A stretch of DNA of 64,000 nucleotides from Vulgatibacter incomptus_A (GCA_040391605.1 JBEBXK010000009.1:61131-125130); one strand, 5' to 3'. Counted from the stretch's first letter, positions 52,706 through 63,411 are shown. Program-made: numbers and translations. The notes: a model not told the origin generated them from the sequence alone.

Positions 52706-53989
52706 GTGCACTCGACCCCCAGCGAAGCCCGCAGCGTCCGACGTCCCAGCCGCGCCGTGATCGTGCGCGCGGCGCTGCTCTGGCTATCCCTCCTCGCGGC
52801 GATGATCGTCTTCCGCCGGGTGCTCCTCCCCTTCGGCGCGGCGCTCCTCCTCGCCTATGTCCTCGAGCCGCTGGTCAGCCGGATCGCGGGGCTGAAGATC
52901 GGCCGGCGGCCGGTGCCGAGGTGGGCCGGGATCCTCGGCCTCTACGCCGTCTTCTTCGTCTTGCTCTACGGCTTCTCGATCGCTGCCGTGCCCCAGCTCT
53001 ACCGCGAGGGCGTGCGCCTCACCGCCGAAGCCAAGGGCTTCCTCAACGAGCTCACCCCGGAGAAGGTGGCGGGCTACACCCGCACCGCCGAAGCCTGGCT
53101 GGCCACCCATGGGATCCCCGTGGTCTTCGGCGAGGAAGGCCCCGTCCCCTCTCTCGAGAACGTGATCGGCGCGGATGGAGGAGAAGGCCTCTTCGGGCAG
53201 AAGGTCCACATCGATCTCGGCGCCGCCATCCGGCAGTCCATCGCCAGCGGCTCCCTCTGGGCCGGGGCCCACCTGCTGGATCTGATGGAGCTCTCGAAGA
53301 AGGTGGTGGCCAGCGTGGCCTCCGGGATCTTCTTCACCTTCTTCCTGCTGATGGCCTCCGCCTTCCTCCTCCTGGACACCGACGCCACCCGCTCGTTCTT
53401 CCGCAGCATGGTGCCCTGGGGCTGGCGTGACGGCTACGACGGCCTCCTCTCCGCCATCGACGTGAAGCTCTCGGGTGTGGTGCGGGGGCAGATCGTGATC
53501 TGCCTCGTCAACGGCACGCTGACCCTCGTCGGCCTGCTGCTGCTGAAGGTGAAGTTCGCGCTGCTCCTGGCCACGATCGCCACCGTCCTCTCCTTCATCC
53601 CGATCTTCGGTACCATCATCTCCACCATTCCGATTGTGCTCGTCGGTCTCACCCAGAGCTTCGCCACCGCCACCGGCGCCCTGGCCTGGGTCCTGGGGAT
53701 CCACGCGGTGGAGGCCTACCTGCTCAACCCGAAGATCCTGGGGGACTCGGCGAAGATCCACCCGGCGCTGATCGCCTTCGCTCTCCTCGCCGGCGAGAGC
53801 ACCTTCGGCTTCGCTGGCGCGCTCTTCGCGGTGCCGGTGACCTCGATCCTGCTGGCCACCTTCCTCTTCTTCAAGGAGCGGGCCGACAGGCTGCAGGAGA
53901 CGGAGCTCGCCGCGATCGCGACCTCCTCGACGGTCGGCGCCTCGCCCCCCGCGCCGCCGGCTTCGACCACCAACCTGGAAGTCGGCTGA
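52706..53989 (+). CDS. AI-2E/PerM-family membrane protein
   Basis: 427 residues with about seven to eight membrane spans. The first pair (LLWLSLLAAMIVFRRVLLPFG) and the C-terminal block LSFIPIFGTIISTIPIVLVG with HAVEAYLLNPKILGDSAKIHP are the family signature. Members export or exchange small molecules; the AI-2 name is historical and the substrate here is unknown. A soluble loop of about 120 residues lies between spans 3 and 4. The start at GTG 52706 is chosen because the earlier in-frame TTG is the -35 box. The tail is Ala/Pro-rich. Confidence 0.85.
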   Translation: MHSTPSEARSVRRPSRAVIVRAALLWLSLLAAMIVFRRVLLPFGAALLLAYVLEPLVSRIAGLKIGRRPVPRWAGILGLYAVFFVLLYGFSIAAVPQLYREGVRLTAEAKGFLNELTPEKVAGYTRTAEAWLATHGIPVVFGEEGPVPSLENVIGADGGEGLFGQKVHIDLGAAIRQSIASGSLWAGAHLLDLMELSKKVVASVASGIFFTFFLLMASAFLLLDTDATRSFFRSMVPWGWRDGYDGLLSAIDVKLSGVVRGQIVICLVNGTLTLVGLLLLKVKFALLLATIATVLSFIPIFGTIISTIPIVLVGLTQSFATATGALAWVLGIHAVEAYLLNPKILGDSAKIHPALIAFALLAGESTFGFAGALFAVPVTSILLATFLFFKERADRLQETELAAIATSSTVGASPPAPPASTTNLEVG

Positions 53990-54074
53990 GTCGTCGCGCC
54001 TCCCGCGCCGGCTGCGCACATCAAGCTGAGAGGCCAGCCGACCCACGCGCTGCGAGTCTCGCCGGGCCTTCCAA

Positions 54075-55238
54075 TCAGGGCTTGGGCGGAGCCTGTTGGA
54101 ACGAGGCCACCTTCCCGGCCACGGTCGGATCTTCCGGCAACTCGAGGACGAGATCGATGAACTCCGCCGCGAAGCGGGGACCTTCGGAAGTGCCGGCGGT
54201 GGCGACCCGGCCCTGTACTTGGGCGAGACGGGTCTCGAGCCTGGCGATCATCTCGGTGAACGCCTCGCGCTCCAGGCCACCGGCCGGTACCACCGCGAAG
54301 CGCGACCGCGCCTCCTCCAGGCGTCCCTGCAGCTCCCGCTGCTCCACCGCCAGCTTCGCCGCGGCGCCAGCATCCACCAGCGCCCCCTCGCCTTCGAGCC
54401 TCAGCTCGATCCGGGTCAGGGTACGGCCGAGCTGGCCGCCTCCGAAGATCCAGCTGCCGCCGGGCCGTGGCTGATAAGGATGGCTCAGCGAGCCGTCGTG
54501 GGAGGGGACGATCATGTCCACACCGGGGATCTCCGCGATGGCGCGCACGATCGCGGTGGGGCCGTGGACCAGCGCCACCACCAGGTCCGCACCCTCCTTG
54601 CGCAACGCTTCGACCTCGGCGATCGCGACGACAGCGGGCTCGTCCTGCTGCAGTCCCTCGGGGAGCTTCATCCCCTCCTGCTGACCGAAGATCCCGAAGA
54701 CCCCCACCTTCGCTTCGCCCACGGTGAAGAGCCTGCGCGACTCGAAGGGACGTTCGCCGGACTCGGCGCGCAGATTGGCCGAGAGGAGCGGCAGGCCTGC
54801 TTCGGCCGCATGCTTCACCAGCCAAGGGTAGCCGAAGGTGAGATCGCGATCGCCTACCGCCATCGCCGCGGTCCCCATGCCGGCCATGGACTCCAGCAGG
54901 AGCGTCGCCTTCTCCTCATCGCGCTCGCCCCGGCGAAAGGGATGTTCGAAGAGAGCGTCGCCGGCGTCCAGCAGGAGGGTGGGCCCCGCCTCACGCGCCT
55001 CGCCGATCAGATGAGCGCGCCGGGACAGACCGCCCCTCGGATTCGTCCTGCAGCCACAGGGCTCGATCTCGCCACGGTTGTCGCCCATCGCGTAGATGGC
55101 GAAGGGCGCGAGCTTCTTCGGCTCCTTCGCCGCCTCGGCGGCCCCGGTCGCCTGCTGCGCGGGAACCGCAGGCTCCGGCGCCCGCGAGCTGCACGCCGCC
55201 ATCAACAAGGCGGCAGAGAGAAGCCAGGAGGCGCGCAT
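54075..55238 (-). CDS. Metallophosphoesterase/5'-nucleotidase-like lipoprotein
   Basis: 387 residues. Signal peptide with lipobox LMAAC, then a calcineurin-like fold: GDNRGEIEPCGCRTNPRGGLSRRA near the start, LLDAGDALFE (metal-binding GD), AVGDRDLTFG and VALVHGPTAI, SHDG. The EPCGC segment is typical of a deltaproteobacterial nucleotidase-like group, but the usual GNHE is GDRDL, so catalytic power is uncertain. A coiled coil (~residues 295-350) follows. It is the last gene of pal-cpoB-this operon (15-bp gap). Confidence 0.75.
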   Translation of the reverse strand: MRASWLLSAALLMAACSSRAPEPAVPAQQATGAAEAAKEPKKLAPFAIYAMGDNRGEIEPCGCRTNPRGGLSRRAHLIGEAREAGPTLLLDAGDALFEHPFRRGERDEEKATLLLESMAGMGTAAMAVGDRDLTFGYPWLVKHAAEAGLPLLSANLRAESGERPFESRRLFTVGEAKVGVFGIFGQQEGMKLPEGLQQDEPAVVAIAEVEALRKEGADLVVALVHGPTAIVRAIAEIPGVDMIVPSHDGSLSHPYQPRPGGSWIFGGGQLGRTLTRIELRLEGEGALVDAGAAAKLAVEQRELQGRLEEARSRFAVVPAGGLEREAFTEMIARLETRLAQVQGRVATAGTSEGPRFAAEFIDLVLELPEDPTVAGKVASFQQAPPKP

Positions 55239-55253
55239 CCGATCGTCCTTTCG

Positions 55254-56066
55254 CTATTTCTTCTTGCGGAGCTGGACCAGCTTGGCCCTGGCATCCTTCC
55301 CCGCCTGCTGCGCGGGAAACTTGGCCGCCTCCTCCAGGAAGGTCGTCGCCTCGGCCTGTAACCCCAGCTCGAGGAAGGAGAGTCCCAACTTGTAGAGGGC
55401 GTCCGGCAGGTAGCGGCTGGTGGGCCAGACCTCACGGATCTTCTGGTACTCGTAGACCGCCGGCCGGTATTGCTTCTCAGCGAAGTAGCTGTCGCCGATG
55501 AGGAGCTGCGCCCGCGGCGCCAGATCATCGAACTTCCACTTCTCGATCAGCTCCCCGAAGAGCGTCCGGGCCGCCACGAAGTCGGAGCGGTCGAAATGGC
55601 TCTTGGCCAGGTCGAAGTACTTCTGCTTGTCGGTGGGCCGGTCCACGGAGCGGAGGCTCTGCTTCGTCTCCAGCTTGCGCAAGGCCTCCTCGCCGCCGAG
55701 GGCCGCCACCCGCTTCTCCAAGGCGTCGAAGCGGAGGGCCACGTCCTCGAAGCGGTAGGTCATCTCCTCGAGCTTGCCTCGGAGGAGCTGGACCTGACGG
55801 ACCATGTCGTCGGTGGAGGCCGCCACCTCGGCGGTGGTGCGACTCGCCGAGGTGGTGATGCGCTCCAGGGTCTCGCCCAGCTTCTCCAGCCGATCCGAGA
55901 GATCCCGTCGCGCGTCGTCTGCATGGGCGCGATCGTCGCGGACCGCGTTGTCCATCGTGTCCACCCGATCGGAGAGCGAGTTGCCCAACCAGATCGGATA
56001 GCACGCGGCCGTCGCCGAGAGGCAGACGGCCGCGAGGAACACATGAACGGTGGGGAGGAGCCTCAA
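55254..56066 (-). CDS. cpoB: CpoB/YbgF-like Tol-Pal associated lipoprotein with coiled coil and TPR
   Basis: 270 residues. A signal peptide ends at a lipobox-like ATAAC, then a long coiled coil (~residues 30-125) and C-terminal TPR repeats (KQKYFDLAKSHFDRSDFVAARTLF and onward) as in CpoB. CpoB links PBP1B activity with Tol-Pal during constriction. The start is TTG at 56064-56066 with AGGA upstream, 5 bp after pal. Unlike E. coli CpoB, it appears lipid-anchored. Assignment depends partly on the pal neighbour. Confidence 0.78.
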   Translation of the reverse strand: MRLLPTVHVFLAAVCLSATAACYPIWLGNSLSDRVDTMDNAVRDDRAHADDARRDLSDRLEKLGETLERITTSASRTTAEVAASTDDMVRQVQLLRGKLEEMTYRFEDVALRFDALEKRVAALGGEEALRKLETKQSLRSVDRPTDKQKYFDLAKSHFDRSDFVAARTLFGELIEKWKFDDLAPRAQLLIGDSYFAEKQYRPAVYEYQKIREVWPTSRYLPDALYKLGLSFLELGLQAEATTFLEEAAKFPAQQAGKDARAKLVQLRKKK

Positions 56067-56071
56067 GGTTC

Positions 56072-56842
56072 CTACCGGGCCAGCGTGAACTCGACCCGGC
56101 GGTTGGCGGCCCAGGCGGCCTCGCTGGAGCCGTACTCGGCCGGGCGCTCCTTTCCGTAGCTGACGGTCCGGAGGCGAGAGGAGGAGACGCCGAGGTTGCC
56201 CAGGTACTTCTTCACGGCCACCGCGCGCTTCTCGCCGAGGGTCATGTTGTACTCCTCGGTGCCGCGCTCGTCACAATGGCCCTCGAGGGTCACGGTGGCG
56301 TTCGCCGCTTCCTTGTTGAGGCAGGTGGCGAGGGTCTGCAGCGCCATGCGGGCGTCCGGCGAGAGGGAGTACTCGTTGAAGCCGAAGCGCACCGGGTTCT
56401 GCTGACAGGCAGGACCGACGGCGACGCAGCTCCCCTCGATGCAGTTGTTGCCCGCGCGGCAGTCCTCGTCCACGGCACACTCGGCCTTGGGCTCACAGGC
56501 GCCAGCGTTGCAATACATGTTCGCGCCACACTGTGCGTCGCCGTCGCAGGCCACGCAGGAACCCGACTCGCAGACCTTGCCGCCGCTGCAGTCGCGGTTC
56601 GAGTAGCACTCCGCGGCGGGGACGCAGCGGTTGCCGCCACCCGTCTGCGACTCGCACTTGAAGCCGGACTGGCAGTCCGAGTCGGTGCCACACTCTTCGC
56701 AGAGTCCGTTGACACAGACACCGGAGTGTCCGTCGGTGTTGCAGTCACCATCATCCGAGCACTTCGGATACTTGGAGGAGCAGCCGGCCAGGAGGCCGAT
56801 CAGCATCAGGGTACCAATCGCGAGCAGGAAGCGAGACGTCAT
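56072..56842 (-). CDS. pal: Pal-like peptidoglycan-associated lipoprotein with Cys-rich repeats
   Basis: 256 residues. The lipobox is LLAGC. Between anchor and OmpA domain lie three to four dickkopf-like Cys repeats (CSDDGDCNTDG, CGTDSDCQSGFKCES, CYSNRDCSGGKVCES), absent from ordinary Pal. The C-terminal ~110 residues are an OmpA/Pal domain with TLEGHCDERGTEEYNMTLGE and RVEFTLAR, which bind the DAP of peptidoglycan. It tethers the outer membrane to the wall. The ATG at 56840-56842 has GGAGG 8 nt upstream and a consensus-like promoter. Confidence 0.88.
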   Translation of the reverse strand: MTSRFLLAIGTLMLIGLLAGCSSKYPKCSDDGDCNTDGHSGVCVNGLCEECGTDSDCQSGFKCESQTGGGNRCVPAAECYSNRDCSGGKVCESGSCVACDGDAQCGANMYCNAGACEPKAECAVDEDCRAGNNCIEGSCVAVGPACQQNPVRFGFNEYSLSPDARMALQTLATCLNKEAANATVTLEGHCDERGTEEYNMTLGEKRAVAVKKYLGNLGVSSSRLRTVSYGKERPAEYGSSEAAWAANRRVEFTLAR

Positions 56843-57220
56843 CGGTTCAACCTCCGAATTTTCAGGCGTTCTAGGCGACGCCGGGGCCGTTGTCAATCAC
56901 CAGATCCATCGGCGCAAGCTCCTGGATTTCCTTAGCGAGCCAGTGACTTGCGCCATGTCGCCCTGCCGACGGACCATCCCCGCGACCGGACGAACTGAGG
57001 TACAACTTCTCATAGAATTAAAAAAGATGCTAGTCAGCCGGCCCTGTCGTGCGGTGGCCGACCCACCATCGAAAGCGAAGTCGGGCTTCGTCCCCAATGC
57101 CCCCGATGCCGTGTTTACCCACCTGTTTTCCTCGTAGTACATCGACTCTCGTCTACCCGCCGATCCGACGATGCTCGGAGCTTGGTGCAATTCGCGGGGC
57201 AGACTACCATGGAAGGCCAG
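56843..57220. other. 378-bp divergent region between pal and PBP1A genes
   Basis: It holds the pal promoter (56868-56896) and leader. Around 57008-57031 there is a short A/T-rich patch (ATAGAATTAAAAAAGATGC) unusual for this GC-rich DNA. It may belong to the PBP1A control region, but I find no convincing -35/-10 pair on the plus strand. No gene is seen. Confidence 0.6.
56868..56896 (-). promoter_or_regulatory. Sigma-70-like promoter of the pal operon
   Basis: Minus strand TTGACA (56891-56896), 17-bp spacer, TAGAAC (56868-56873). The -35 is perfect. Initiation near 56861 leaves a ~19-nt leader containing GGAGG. Confidence 0.7.
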
Positions 57221-59641
57221 ATGTCCACCACGCGAAGAAGACGCCCCGTCCGTCCCCGCAAGAAGCGCCGACGCTCCTTGACCCGCCTCGTCCTCGCGCT
57301 CCTGGCCTGCGGCCTCATCGTCGGCTTGGGGGGTGGCGTCTACCTCCTGCTCCTGATCCAGGATCTGCCCCGCCTCGACCAGCTCGTGGACTACCGGCCC
57401 ATGGAGAGCACCAAGGTCTTCGCCTCCGACGGTTCGCTGGTGGCGGAGTTCTTCGAGGAGCGGCGCACCGCGATCCCCCCCGCCGAGATCCCCGAGGTGA
57501 TGAAGCGCGCGATCCTCGCGGCGGAGGACTCGCACTTCTACCAGCATGAAGGATTGGACTACCTCGGGATCGCGCGGACGATGGTAAGGAACGTCAGCGC
57601 CGGCAGGATCCGCGGCGGCGCCTCCACCATCACCCAGCAGGTGGTCAAGACGTTCCTGCTGACGCCCGAGCAGACCTACACCCGTAAGCTGAAGGAGGCG
57701 ATCCTCGCGCGGCAGCTCGAGAAGAACTTCAGCAAGGACGAGATCCTCTACCTCTACCTCACGCAGATCAACTTCGGCCACGCCCGCTACGGCGTGGAGG
57801 AGGCGGCGCGCCACTACTTCGCCAAGCCTGCGAAGGCCCTCACTCTCGGTGAGGCATCGCTCCTCGCGGGGATCCCGCAATCCCCTACGAGGCTCACGCC
57901 GCTGCGACACCCCGACGCAGCCAAGAGGCGGCAGCTCTACGTGCTGGGACAGATGCTGGACAACGGCTGGATCACCCGGGCGGAGCACGAGCGGGAGGTG
58001 GCCGCGCCGATCCGCCTCGCGTCGCGCCCCGATCCCGCGCCGGGTCCGTATTATACCGAGGAGATCCGACGCTACCTCTTCGAACGGTACGGCGTGGAGA
58101 AGACGCTGACGGGCGGTCTTCGGGTGGAGCTCGCCATGGATCCCGCGCTGCAGCGCGCCGCCGATGACGCCCTGCGGGGCGGACTCCTCGCCTACGATCG
58201 CCGACGCGGCTGGCGAGGCGCCAGGGGGACGATCGATCCCGCGATGAAGGCGGCGGCAGAGGCCGCTCGCGCAGCGGCGGTAGGAGACGGGAGCTCGACC
58301 GGTGATCCCACTCCCATCCTCCTGGTCGATCTCGCCGACGCCAAGGTTCATGAGGCGCGAAAGGGCCTCGTCCTCCAAGGCGCCATCGAGGGTCGCTCGG
58401 CGAGCGCCGCCGAGGTGTGGATGGGCGGTCCCCTCGGCACGATCTCCGCCAAGGATGTGGGATGGACCGGCAAGAAACCCGACAAGCTCTTCGCCAGGGG
58501 CGAGCTGGTGCAAGTGGAGATCGCCTCGATCCAGGGCGCCAAGGTCGAGCTGAAGCTGGTGCAGGAGCCTGAGGTCCAGGGTGCGCTGGTGGTGCTCGAC
58601 CCAAGCACACGAAGGGTCCGCGCCCTGGTGGGCGGCTGGGACTTCGGCCAGAGCTCCTTCAACCGCGCCACCCAGGCCAGGCGGCAGCCGGGCTCCGCGT
58701 TCAAGCCCTTCGTCTTCGGCGCCGCCCTGGAGAGCGGCCGCTGGACGCCGGCGAGCGTGGTGGCCGACGTCCCGGAGACCTTCCGCGATCCGTGGACGGG
58801 CAAGGAGTGGAAGCCGCAGAACTACGAGCGCAACGCCTTCGAAGGGAACATGACCCTGCGCCGCGCCCTGGCCCGCTCCAAGAACACGGTGGCGGTCCGG
58901 CTCATCTCCGAGCTGGGCGTGGATCCGGTGATCGACTTCGCCAGGCGCTCAGGGATCCGCAGCGAGCTCCCGGCGAATATGACCCTGGCCCTCGGCACCG
59001 GAGAGATCACGCCGCTGGAGCTCGCCAACGCCATGGCCACCCTGGCCAGCGGCGGCATGCGCTCCTCGCCGGTGATGATCGAGCGGGTGATCGATCGGGA
59101 CGGCACGGTCCTCGAGGAGGCCAGCTCCTCCCCCACCCCGGCGATCTCCCCAGCGATCAGCTACGTCCTCACCCGCCTCCTGCAGGCCGTGGTCACCGAG
59201 GGCACCGGCAGGGGCGCGAACGTCCTGGGCCGCCCGACCGCGGGAAAGACGGGCACCACCAGCGACGGGCGCGACGCCTGGTTCGTCGGCTACACCCCCG
59301 ATCTCGTGGCGGTCTCCTGGACCGGCTTCGACGATCCGAAGCCGCTGGGTCGTGGCGAGACCGGCGGACGCACCGCCCTCGCGGCCTGGGTCGACGTGAT
59401 GAAGGCGGGACATGGGGGCCTGCCGATCCGCGACTTCCCCATGCCCGAGGGCGTGGAGGTCGCCGCGATCGATCCGGGCACCGGCCTCCTCGCCGCCGAG
59501 GACGCCCTGCCCGCCGATGTCGAGCTCACCGCGTTCGTCGCCGGCACCGCCCCCACCGAGCGGGTCATCGCCCCCGGCGTCGCCCACGAAGATCTGCCGG
59601 TCGAGCTCTTCCTCGGGGGTGGCGGCACCGCGGCCCCCTGA
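57221..59641 (+). CDS. Bifunctional penicillin-binding protein 1A
   Basis: 806 residues. A very basic cytoplasmic tail (RRRRPVRPRKKRRR) and one span (LVLALLACGLIVGLGGG) precede a GT51 glycosyltransferase with EDSHFYQHEGLD and GGASTITQQ, then a transpeptidase with SAFK (QPGSAFKPFVF), SKN and KTGTT. It polymerises and crosslinks peptidoglycan outside the inner membrane. The ATG at 57221 has GGAAGG upstream; TTG 57182 and ATG 57209 are alternatives. It is followed by a strong terminator. Confidence 0.95.
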   Translation: MSTTRRRRPVRPRKKRRRSLTRLVLALLACGLIVGLGGGVYLLLLIQDLPRLDQLVDYRPMESTKVFASDGSLVAEFFEERRTAIPPAEIPEVMKRAILAAEDSHFYQHEGLDYLGIARTMVRNVSAGRIRGGASTITQQVVKTFLLTPEQTYTRKLKEAILARQLEKNFSKDEILYLYLTQINFGHARYGVEEAARHYFAKPAKALTLGEASLLAGIPQSPTRLTPLRHPDAAKRRQLYVLGQMLDNGWITRAEHEREVAAPIRLASRPDPAPGPYYTEEIRRYLFERYGVEKTLTGGLRVELAMDPALQRAADDALRGGLLAYDRRRGWRGARGTIDPAMKAAAEAARAAAVGDGSSTGDPTPILLVDLADAKVHEARKGLVLQGAIEGRSASAAEVWMGGPLGTISAKDVGWTGKKPDKLFARGELVQVEIASIQGAKVELKLVQEPEVQGALVVLDPSTRRVRALVGGWDFGQSSFNRATQARRQPGSAFKPFVFGAALESGRWTPASVVADVPETFRDPWTGKEWKPQNYERNAFEGNMTLRRALARSKNTVAVRLISELGVDPVIDFARRSGIRSELPANMTLALGTGEITPLELANAMATLASGGMRSSPVMIERVIDRDGTVLEEASSSPTPAISPAISYVLTRLLQAVVTEGTGRGANVLGRPTAGKTGTTSDGRDAWFVGYTPDLVAVSWTGFDDPKPLGRGETGGRTALAAWVDVMKAGHGGLPIRDFPMPEGVEVAAIDPGTGLLAAEDALPADVELTAFVAGTAPTERVIAPGVAHEDLPVELFLGGGGTAAP

Positions 59642-59663
59642 CGGTGGCCCCGGCGCAAAAGAA

Positions 59664-59706
59664 AAGGGCCGGCACGCTGCGTCAGCGTCCGGCCCTTCGT
59701 CTTTTT
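59664..59706. terminator. Bidirectional intrinsic terminator between PBP1A and tRNA-Leu
   Basis: Arms 59664-59679 and 59683-59697 pair over 15 bp with one bulged C, around GGGCCGG/CCGGCCC. It is followed by CTTTTT on the plus strand and by TTTTCTTTT on the minus strand, so it can end both convergent transcripts. Confidence 0.85.
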
Positions 59707-59729
59707 GGAGCCTCGTCGGCTGCCAGCTT

Positions 59730-59816
59730 TGGTGCCCAGGAGAGGACTCGAACCTCCACAGCGTTGCCGCCACTAGACCCTGAATCTAGCGTGTCTACCA
59801 ATTCCACCACCTGGGC
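59730..59816 (-). tRNA. tRNA-Leu (anticodon CAG)
   Basis: The 5' GCCCAGG pairs with CCTGGGC near the 3' end. The D arm contains GGTAGACAC, the anticodon loop TTCAGGG gives CAG, and the T arm has GGTTCGAGTCC. A long variable arm (GTGGCGGCAACGCTGTG) marks a class II tRNA-Leu. The CCA end is encoded (59730-59732). Confidence 0.95.
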
Positions 59817-59828
59817 GAATCGGCGGCG

Positions 59829-59857
59829 GTTCTACTGGCAGCCTCGCCTCCAGTCAA
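59829..59857 (-). promoter_or_regulatory. tRNA-Leu promoter
   Basis: Minus strand TTGACT (59852-59857), 17-bp spacer, TAGAAC (59829-59834). Initiation near 59822 would leave about six nucleotides before the mature tRNA. Confidence 0.7.
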
Positions 59858-59950
59858 GTCGGATCGATGGCAAATCGCTGAAGGACTTGGGCCGTCGGGC
59901 AGGAGGAGCCAACCGGCGCTTGCATGGGCGATGGGAGGGTGGGCGATCGG

Positions 59951-60193
59951 CTACCCACGGGAGGCGAGCATCGCCTCGATGGAGCGGCGGCAGCCCGAGC
60001 AGGCGGTGGTCGCGCCGGTGCGGCGGGCGATCTCGGGGAGGTCTGCGCCCTCCGCGATCAAGGCCTCGATCTCCTGCTCCTCTACGGCGTGGCAGCGGCA
60101 GACGAGGCTCCCTCCGCTGCCGAGGGGTGTGGGCCAGTCGTCGTCATCGAGGAGCTCGTCCCGCCAGTCCATGGAGTCGTCTTCGGCGCTCAT
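59951..60193 (-). CDS. BFD-like [2Fe-2S]-binding protein
   Basis: 80 residues. The C-terminal 50 form a BFD-like (bacterioferritin-associated ferredoxin) domain with four cysteines: VCRCHAV and ACSGCRRSIE. An acidic N-terminal tail (EDDSMDWRDELLDDDDW) precedes it. Such domains bind a [2Fe-2S] cluster and pass electrons, for example to release iron from ferritins. It lies downstream of the ISC operon, separated by a repeat hairpin. Confidence 0.82.
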   Translation of the reverse strand: MSAEDDSMDWRDELLDDDDWPTPLGSGGSLVCRCHAVEEQEIEALIAEGADLPEIARRTGATTACSGCRRSIEAMLASRG

Positions 60194-60271
60194 CGCGATG
60201 CGGTCGTTGGGGTGTGGGCGTCTCTGTGCGATCGGCTCAGCGTGGGGAGCTGCGCCGCCTCGCTAGAGCCT

Positions 60272-60367
60272 GTGAAAAAACCGCCCTCGCACACGAAGGG
60301 GGCGGTTTTTTCACGCGCGCTGCGCGCTACGGCCCTTCCTGGCGTTCGCTCGCCTCCGGCTCGCAGA
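60272..60367 (-). repeat. Copy of the interspersed terminator-like repeat past iscX
   Basis: Reverse orientation. The hairpin has perfect 15-bp arms GTGAAAAAACCGCCC (60272-60286) and GGGCGGTTTTTTCAC (60300-60314), with A6 and T6 tracts, the form of a bidirectional intrinsic terminator. The conserved tail with GCGCGCTGCGCGC and GGCGTTCGCTCGCCTCCGGC follows. Confidence 0.9.
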
Positions 60368-60388
60368 GTTCGTGACTGCTTCACGAAC

Positions 60389-60586
60389 TCAATCCTCGAC
60401 CTCGTCGAGCCAGGCCATCTGGATGGCTTCCAGGATCTTCTCGTTGCTGCCGTCGGGCTTGCCCTCGAAGCCCGGCAGCTCCATCACCCATCGGTGGAGA
60501 TCCGTGAAGCGCACCGAGAGGGGCTTCACCTCCGGATGCCTCTCGCTGAGCTCGATGGCGATGTCTCGAACGTCGGTCCAGATCAT
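60389..60586 (-). CDS. iscX: Fe-S assembly protein IscX
   Basis: 65 residues. IscX (YfhJ) is a small acidic helical protein that binds IscS and iron. The conserved DIAIELSERHPEV, FTDLHRWVMELPGF and EKILEAIQMAWLDEV segments are all seen. The ATG overlaps the ferredoxin stop (ATGA). It is the last gene of the operon and is followed by a terminator-like repeat. Confidence 0.93.
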   Translation of the reverse strand: MIWTDVRDIAIELSERHPEVKPLSVRFTDLHRWVMELPGFEGKPDGSNEKILEAIQMAWLDEVED

Positions 60587-60951
60587 AGCTCGCCTCGCTC
60601 CTCGGCGGCGCGCCGCTCGTTGGGGTGTTCGTCGTACCAGGCCTGCAGGGACTCCTCGCTGACCTCCACCACCAGGTCCGTGGCGCCGACCTCCGACTGG
60701 CAGCCGAGGCGCGAGGTGGGCTTCACGTCGAAGGCCTTGTCGAGGATGTCCTCCTCCGCCTCCGAAGGATCCTCCAGCGAAGTGAGACCCTCCTTCACAT
60801 AACAATGGCAGGTGGAGCAGGCGCAGACGCCGCCGCAGACGTGGCCCATCTTCACACCCTGTGACTCCGCCTGCTCCGCGGCTTCCAGGATGGTGGTGCC
60901 GGGCTTCACCTCGACGGTGACGCCCCAGTTGACGAAGGTGATCTTGGGCAT
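60583..60951 (-). CDS. fdx: ISC-type [2Fe-2S] ferredoxin
   Basis: 122 residues of the adrenodoxin-like Fdx type. Cluster cysteines sit in CGGVCACSTCHCYV and, later, LGCQSEV. It gives electrons for Fe-S cluster building on IscU. It lies 5 bp after hscA and overlaps iscX; the order hscB-hscA-fdx-iscX is the classic ISC layout. Confidence 0.94.
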   Translation of the reverse strand: MPKITFVNWGVTVEVKPGTTILEAAEQAESQGVKMGHVCGGVCACSTCHCYVKEGLTSLEDPSEAEEDILDKAFDVKPTSRLGCQSEVGATDLVVEVSEESLQAWYDEHPNERRAAEERGEL

Positions 60952-60956
60952 GTCTT

Positions 60957-62829
<1,873 letters not shown>

Positions 62830-62837
<8 letters not shown>

Positions 62838-63402
62838 GTGTCTCCTCGAACATCGCGTCCTCGTAGGCCCTCACCTCGCCGAGGAAGCGGTCTTGGTATC
62901 GAAGCACCGAGAGGCGGCGGGCCGCCTCCTCGTAGTCGTCGCGATCGAATGCCGCCCCCAGATCCTCCAGGGTCTGGGCGCGCTCCTGGCGGATGGACGC
63001 CGCGAGCTTGTCCACCGCTGCCTGATCCTTTGCGGCGCGGGCTTCATCGAAGGCCTCCCGATGCTCCATCACTTCAAGGAGAAAGCCGGGGGGCAAGTAT
63101 CTCGAGGCGCCCTGGGCGCCGGTCTCGCCGAGATCGATGCCGCCCTCGCGCAGGAGCCAGGCGGCCCGCCGCGACGGATCCTTGAGGACCCTCCAGGCGT
63201 CGTTGACCTCGATCATCTTCTCGAGGGCGAGCCGCCTCGCCGCCGCGCCTGCCGCCGCGTGGCGATCGGGGTGGAGCAAGCGGGTCAGCTCGCGGTGGCG
63301 CTCCTCCAGGCGCTTCGCGTCCACGCGAAAGCTCCTGGGGAGGCCCAGGATTTCAAAGTGATCGGCCACTGGGTCTATGCCCCTTTTCGGGAGGTGCCGC
63401 AT
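62830..63402 (-). CDS. hscB: Co-chaperone HscB
   Basis: 190 residues. An N-terminal J domain carries the HPD triad (RLLHPDRHA) that stimulates HscA, and the C-terminal helical domain (about residues 80-190) holds IscU. It starts 9 bp after the iscA-like stop and overlaps hscA. Confidence 0.92.
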
Positions 63403-63411
63403 GGGCGCCGA

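Noticed and set aside
57008..57031. Horizontally acquired A/T-rich island
   Set aside because: The A/T-rich patch is only about 24 bp and is better explained as part of a promoter region.
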